This document shows positions 59,560 through 64,000 of a stretch of 64,000 bases of DNA, in pieces (the first letter of the stretch is position 1; every line of letters begins with the position of its first letter). Origin of the DNA: Mimachlamys varia (lineage: Eukaryota; Mollusca; Bivalvia; Pectinida; Pectinidae); NCBI GenBank assembly GCA_947623455.1, contig OX392536.1, forward strand, positions 37,453,465 to 37,517,464. Reading direction: 5' to 3'. The notes under the pieces are model-generated. The model was not told the DNA's origin, made no database searches, and saw only the letters and a list, made by a program, of their open reading frames with translations. Position numbers and translations under genes: made by a program.

Positions 59560-61470
59560 TCTTTCTCCAAATAACCCTACAAGTAAGTTCAACTGCTTTC
59601 CCCGACAACCCCCTCTCCCTATAACCCTACCAGTATAATTACCACTACGTTCCCAAACAACCCACTCTCCCAATAACCCTACCAGTAACTACCACTACCT
59701 TTCCCAACAATCTCTCTCTCCCAATAACCCTACCAGTAACTACCAATACTTCCCCCATCAACCCACTCTCCCAATAACCCTACCAGTAATTACCACTACC
59801 TCTCCCATCAACCTTTCTCTCCAAATAACTCTACCGGTAATTACCAATACCTCTCCCATCAACCTTTCTCTCCCAATAACCCTACCAGTAACTACCACTA
59901 CCTTCCACAACAACCTCTCTCCAAATAACCCTACCAGTAACTACCAATACTTCCCCCATCAACCCACTCTCCCAATAACCCTACCAGTAATTACCACTAC
60001 CTCTCCCATCAACCTTTCTCTCCAAATAACCCTACCAGTAATTACCACTACCTCTCCCATCAACCTTTTTCTCCAAATAACCCTACCAGTATAATTACCA
60101 CTACGTTCCCAAACAACCCACTCTCCCAATAACCCTACCAGTAACTACCACTACCTTTCCCAACAATCTCTCTCTCCCAATAACCCTACCAGTAACTACC
60201 AATACTTCCCCCATCAACCCACTCTCCCAATAACCCTACCAGTAATTACCACTACCTCTCCCATCAACCTTTCTCTCCAAATAACTCTACCGGTAATTAC
60301 CAATACCTCTCCCATCAACCTTTCTCTCCCAATAACCCTACCAGTAACTACCACTACCTTCCACAACAACCTCTCTCCAAATAACCCTACCAGTAACTAC
60401 CAATACTTCCCCCATCAACCCACTCTCCCAATAACCCTACCAGTAATTACCACTACCTCTCCCATCAACCTTTCTCTCCAAATAACCCTACCAGTAATTA
60501 CCACTACCTCTCCCATCAACCTTTTTCTCCAAATAACCCTACCGGTAATTACCACTACCTACCCCAACCATCTCTCTCTCCCAATAACTCTATCAGTTAT
60601 TACAACTACCTCCCCCATCAACCTTTCTCTCCCAATAACCCTACCAGTAACCACCACTACCTCCCCCATCAACCTTTCTCTCCCAATAACTCTACCAGTA
60701 ATTACCACTACCTCTCCCATCAACCTTTCTCTCCAAATAACCCTACCAGTAATTACCACTACCTCCCCCATCAACCTTTCTCTCCCAATAACTCTACCAG
60801 TAATTACCACTACCTTTCCCATCAACCTTTCTCTCCCAATAACCCTACCAATAATTACCACTACCTTCCCCATCAACCCCCTCTCCCAATAACCCTACCA
60901 GTAATTACCACTACCTTCCCCATCAACCTTTCTCTCCCAATAACCCTGCCAGTAATTACTACTACCTCCCCCATCAACCTTTCTCTCCCAATAACCCTGC
61001 CAGTAATTACCACTACCTCCCCCATCAACCTTTCTCTCCCAACAACCCTACCAGTAATTACCACTACCTCCCCCTTCAATCTTTCTCTCCCAATAACCCT
61101 TCCAGTAATTACCACTACCTCCCCCATCAACCTTACTCTCCCAATAACCCTACCAGTAATTACCACTACCTCCCCCATCAATCTTTCTCTCCCAATAACC
61201 CTTCCAGTAATTACCACTACCTCCCCCATCAACCCCCTCTCCCAATAACCCTACCAGTAATTACCACTACCTTCCCCATCAACCTTTCTCTCCCAATAAC
61301 CCTGCCAGTAATTACTACTACCTCCCCCATCAACCTTTCTCTCCCAATAACCCTACCAGTAATTACCACTACCTCCCCCATCAATCTTTCTCTCCCAATA
61401 ATCCTTCCAGTAATTACCACTACCTCTCCCATCAACCTTTCTCTACCAAAAACTCCACCAGTAACTATAG
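59560..61470. repeat. 51-bp minisatellite, ~37 copies
   Basis: The unit includes caataaccctaccagtaatt and cccatcaacctttctctc. Since 51 is a multiple of three, the minus strand shows long spurious frames repeating a 17-residue motif (GEVVVITGRVIGRERLM). Pyrimidine/purine strand asymmetry is strong. Lies just past the 3' end of CFAP58. Confidence 0.95.
59631..60542. repeat. 456-bp higher-order duplication in the minisatellite
   Basis: A nine-unit block starting at cagtataattaccactacg (59631) recurs from 60087 with, as far as I can read, no or almost no differences, although the units inside the block differ from one another. Copies are 59631-60086 and 60087-60542. Confidence 0.85.
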
Positions 61471-61685
61471 TAACTACAATGTACCATATTCATTTACAAC
61501 AACAAACAACATACATAATATTTACATAAAAGAATTTATTAAGCAGATTTCATACTAAAGCATATAAAATCAGTAACGTATCACAGACCGCTGGTGAAAT
61601 TTTGATAAATACACTTCCTCTAAAATTACTATATAATTTAACAGACAATTGATATTAGCATTGTGTGCTTCATAAAAATGTTTGT

Positions 61686-61691
61686 TTTATT
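61686..61691 (-). terminator. Poly(A) signal of CFAP58
   Basis: Minus-strand AATAAA 160 bases after the proposed stop at 61851. Confidence 0.6.
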
Positions 61692-61850
61692 GCATCATTT
61701 AGTCATATTCTAATGATGATATTTCTGATGCATTTACTCTAAAAATGATATTAAATTAACAACTTGAAACAATCCTGTGGTGGTACCAGTGTTTTACGTA
61801 TAAAGTGTAGACAGTTTGTACTGGACAGAATGGTGAGCATTTTAGGCCTG

Positions 61851-63967
61851 TCACGCGGCAGTCTTGGTCGACTTGAGGTTAAATCCCCCGCCTGTGAAAC
61901 GCGGACCTTCTGTTCGTTGGGGTTGTATAATGGGACCTCCAGCCTGGTTTAGAGCCCGCTCCCTCTCCCTGTCAAACAGGCAAAAACAAATTTAGCTTTG
62001 TAGAAGATGGAAGTTTAAATCTATAATCAAAATTAACGAAACATTTGAAATGAAAAATATTTAAAGAAAATAATGACCGCACTATGATCATTGCAAACAA
62101 TACAATAATGTCAATCAAATTATTTACAGCAAATACAATAAATATAATTTCATATTTTGTCTGATTTGGATGCAAAGTGACTGAGTGAAGTACCAGCCAG
62201 TATTTATGATTGAATTTCTCACTCAGCATGATTTAACATGTGACATTCACACTTATAGATATGGCAGCAGTCACTGTGCTGTAAACTTACTTTGTCTGTT
62301 GTTCTTTCTTTTTCTGCATGAAATACTTTTTCTTGACTTCCACCAATTCCCTTGCTATTCTCTCTATTTCGTATTTGTATTCGTTCACTTGGGACTCGTA
62401 CATATTCAGTTCCGAAGACATTGACTGAAAAAAACCCACAGAATTTCAGATTAATGGTTTGAATGAAATAACACGTATTTTTTAACTTGCTAAATATGAA
62501 CTCGTTAATAACTGGGGCCATAAGGATAACAGACACTTTCAAAAAGTTCTTCAGTTTTTACTAGGGCTTTGAGGAATAAGTAGTCAAAAGTGGGAGTGGG
62601 CTTAATGCCGAGCATGGGCTTCTTGCCGGAGAAATAGGGTAGTGACTGAGAGTATACAGTGGTAGATTGTGCCTACCTTCATCTGTTTGGTCTTTTCCTT
62701 GAGTGTTTGTTGGTAGATCTGGAGCTGTTCAGCCACCTCGGGGCCGGGCTGTCTCGCCAGGATGTGTTTGAGTTCTAGGTAAAGTTTTTCCTTCTCTTGG
62801 ATAAGCAGTTCCTTCTCCACCACCTCCTCGGTCTTGGAGATGAGACGTTTCTGGAGGGTGTGTATTTTCTGGATCATCTCGTAGGTGCTAGGGTCGCTGC
62901 CCTCTAACTTCCGCCATCTGTGGATGTTCATGGGGTTCTCGAGCTCTTCCTCCAGGGCCTTACACCGAGTCCGTTCACGTAGCAGCTCTGTTTGGATATG
63001 GTGAACCTCTCGTCTGGAGGACAACAATGATACACATGAGCACACAATCAGAAAGAAAATATCTATAAGAATTTAAAACTATATTTCTCACTGAATCACA
63101 ACAAGAATAATAGTTTTGTATCTATACAATTCATTTTCACTTCTAATGTCCTTGAACTTCCCAAACACATTCAACACAAATAAATTATTCTTCACCTGAG
63201 GTCCTCAACATTTGCAACACTCTTGTTAAGGATGGCTTTCTCGCGGCGGAGTTTCTTGATCTCGAGTTTGAGGACCCTGATGTCCTCCAGACGCTGGTTG
63301 TACTGGATTTCACCCTTATTGAGTGTTGACTGCTGAATCTTGATTTTCTCGTACAACAGAGCAAGCTCATCGTTACGTCTCACCAGCTGTGTTCCCAGGA
63401 TGTCACGCTCACTGATCACCTACGTACACAACAAAATTCTTAGTTTTATGATAACAAGTAAAAACAAGGCTTTTCAAAATGTATAATAAAAGCTATTGCT
63501 ATTAGTATGGGTCTATTGTCTAACAATGGCTTGATATCTCTTATATGACTGCATGTACATTAAGAAAAAGTTGGCAAAAACATCAACTCATTATCTAAAG
63601 ATAGTTTACAATGTCCTCTAGAATGGTTTCTGAACTTTGTATTGTATATTTTCAACTGATGTCTATTACGGTAACTCACTTGGTCGAGCTCCTTCTTCTG
63701 TCGGACTCTCTCTGCGTCAGCCTCTGCAATGATCTTGAGGAGTTTCCTCTCCTCAGCCTCCTGAGCGTCTATGTAAGCCTTGCTCTCAGCTGCCTGTTGC
63801 TTCATTTTGTTGAGATCGCCCTTCAAGGTGTCCTTCTCCTTCTCCACACGCTGGTGCTCCAGATGTTCCTTGACCAGGGCGGCCTCCTTGGCCTGGATCT
63901 CCTCCTTCAGCTGATCAATCTGGTGGTTCATGATTTTCAGCTTCCTCTTCATCTCCGTGATCTCATC
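61851..63967 (-). CDS. CFAP58: Cilia- and flagella-associated protein 58, 3' part
   Basis: Five minus-strand exons: 63967-63680, 63419-63196, 63013-62677, 62424-62291 and 61968-61851. They join in frame for about 366 codons; the gene continues beyond the window. The product is nearly all charged coiled coil (LKEEIQAKEAALVKEHLEHQ; VISERDILGTQLVRRNDELA; NPMNIHRWRKLEGSDP), which I recognise as CFAP58 (CCDC147), an axonemal protein needed for sperm flagella and motile cilia. After ...KKEQQTK a TAA (62289-62287) appears, but it sits in a GTAAGT donor. The exon at 61968 follows a good acceptor, continues the frame and ends with GPRFTGGGFNL then KSTKTAA, like the family's C-terminus as I remember it, so I take it as the true last exon. 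Identification is strong; the last exon is likely. Confidence 0.92.
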
Positions 63968-64000
63968 CTACAGACAGATTAATTACTGTTTAACAATATC

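Noticed and set aside
60559..61435. Minus-strand frames of 68-119 codons with a repeated 17-residue motif
   Set aside because: They are the 51-bp minisatellite read in frame; unit length divisible by three explains the open frames, and there is no splice or start context.
63611..63982. Plus-strand frame of 123 codons, leucine-rich
   Set aside because: Exact shadow of the CFAP58 coiled-coil exon on the other strand.

Overview
This is eukaryotic nuclear DNA: AT-rich, intron-rich and dense in degraded transposons. The mix suggests a mollusc, most likely a bivalve. Evidence for that is an expanded cluster of small secreted C-type lectins, tRNA-headed SINEs, a hammerhead-bearing repeat, Penelope-like retroelement tails and many tacatgta-rich stretches. 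The species call is inference; I could not search a database.

Layout. About 1.2-37.8 kb (+ strand) holds four tandem C-type lectin genes, A to D, each assembled here exon by exon (195, 171, 165 and 165 codons). They share one design: a signal-peptide exon, an exon opening the lectin fold, a middle exon, the exon carrying the ligand-binding loops, and a small 3' exon. Intron phases are the same in all four (1, 0, 1, 2; gene A has one extra linker exon). In all four the obvious stop codon after the lectin domain lies inside a splice donor (GTAAG or GTGAG), and a short in-frame 3' exon can be found downstream. Genes C and D are close duplicates. D has been inflated to 13 kb, mostly by a 6-kb LINE with an intact 1268-codon reading frame.

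At 38.4-40.9 kb (- strand) is an intronless coding exon for a membrane-anchored copper amine oxidase. It has all copper ligands but a changed residue next to the cofactor tyrosine. Possible non-coding 5' exons lie at 41.7 and 51.6 kb. From 41 to 55 kb I see no coding gene, only repeats, including a hAT-like foldback element with a perfect 8-bp target duplication. Two large tandem arrays follow: a CpG-rich 25-bp satellite (55.5-57.3 kb) and a 51-bp minisatellite with a 456-bp higher-order repeat (59.6-61.5 kb). The window ends in the 3' part of CFAP58 (- strand, 61.85-63.97 kb), a coiled-coil ciliary/flagellar protein, continuing beyond the window.

Mobile elements: one dead mariner with TA duplications; about a dozen 5'-truncated Penelope-like copies (two keep reverse transcriptase), mostly in lectin introns; one near-intact Tx1/L1-type LINE; SINEs; several foldback/MITE elements; and two relics of a repeat carrying a hammerhead ribozyme.

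How the genes relate: the lectins look like a secreted recognition family, perhaps immune, diversifying in the sugar-binding loop. B keeps QPD and WND; A has NPD; C and D have lost the EPN/QPD motif. The amine oxidase and CFAP58 are unrelated neighbours.
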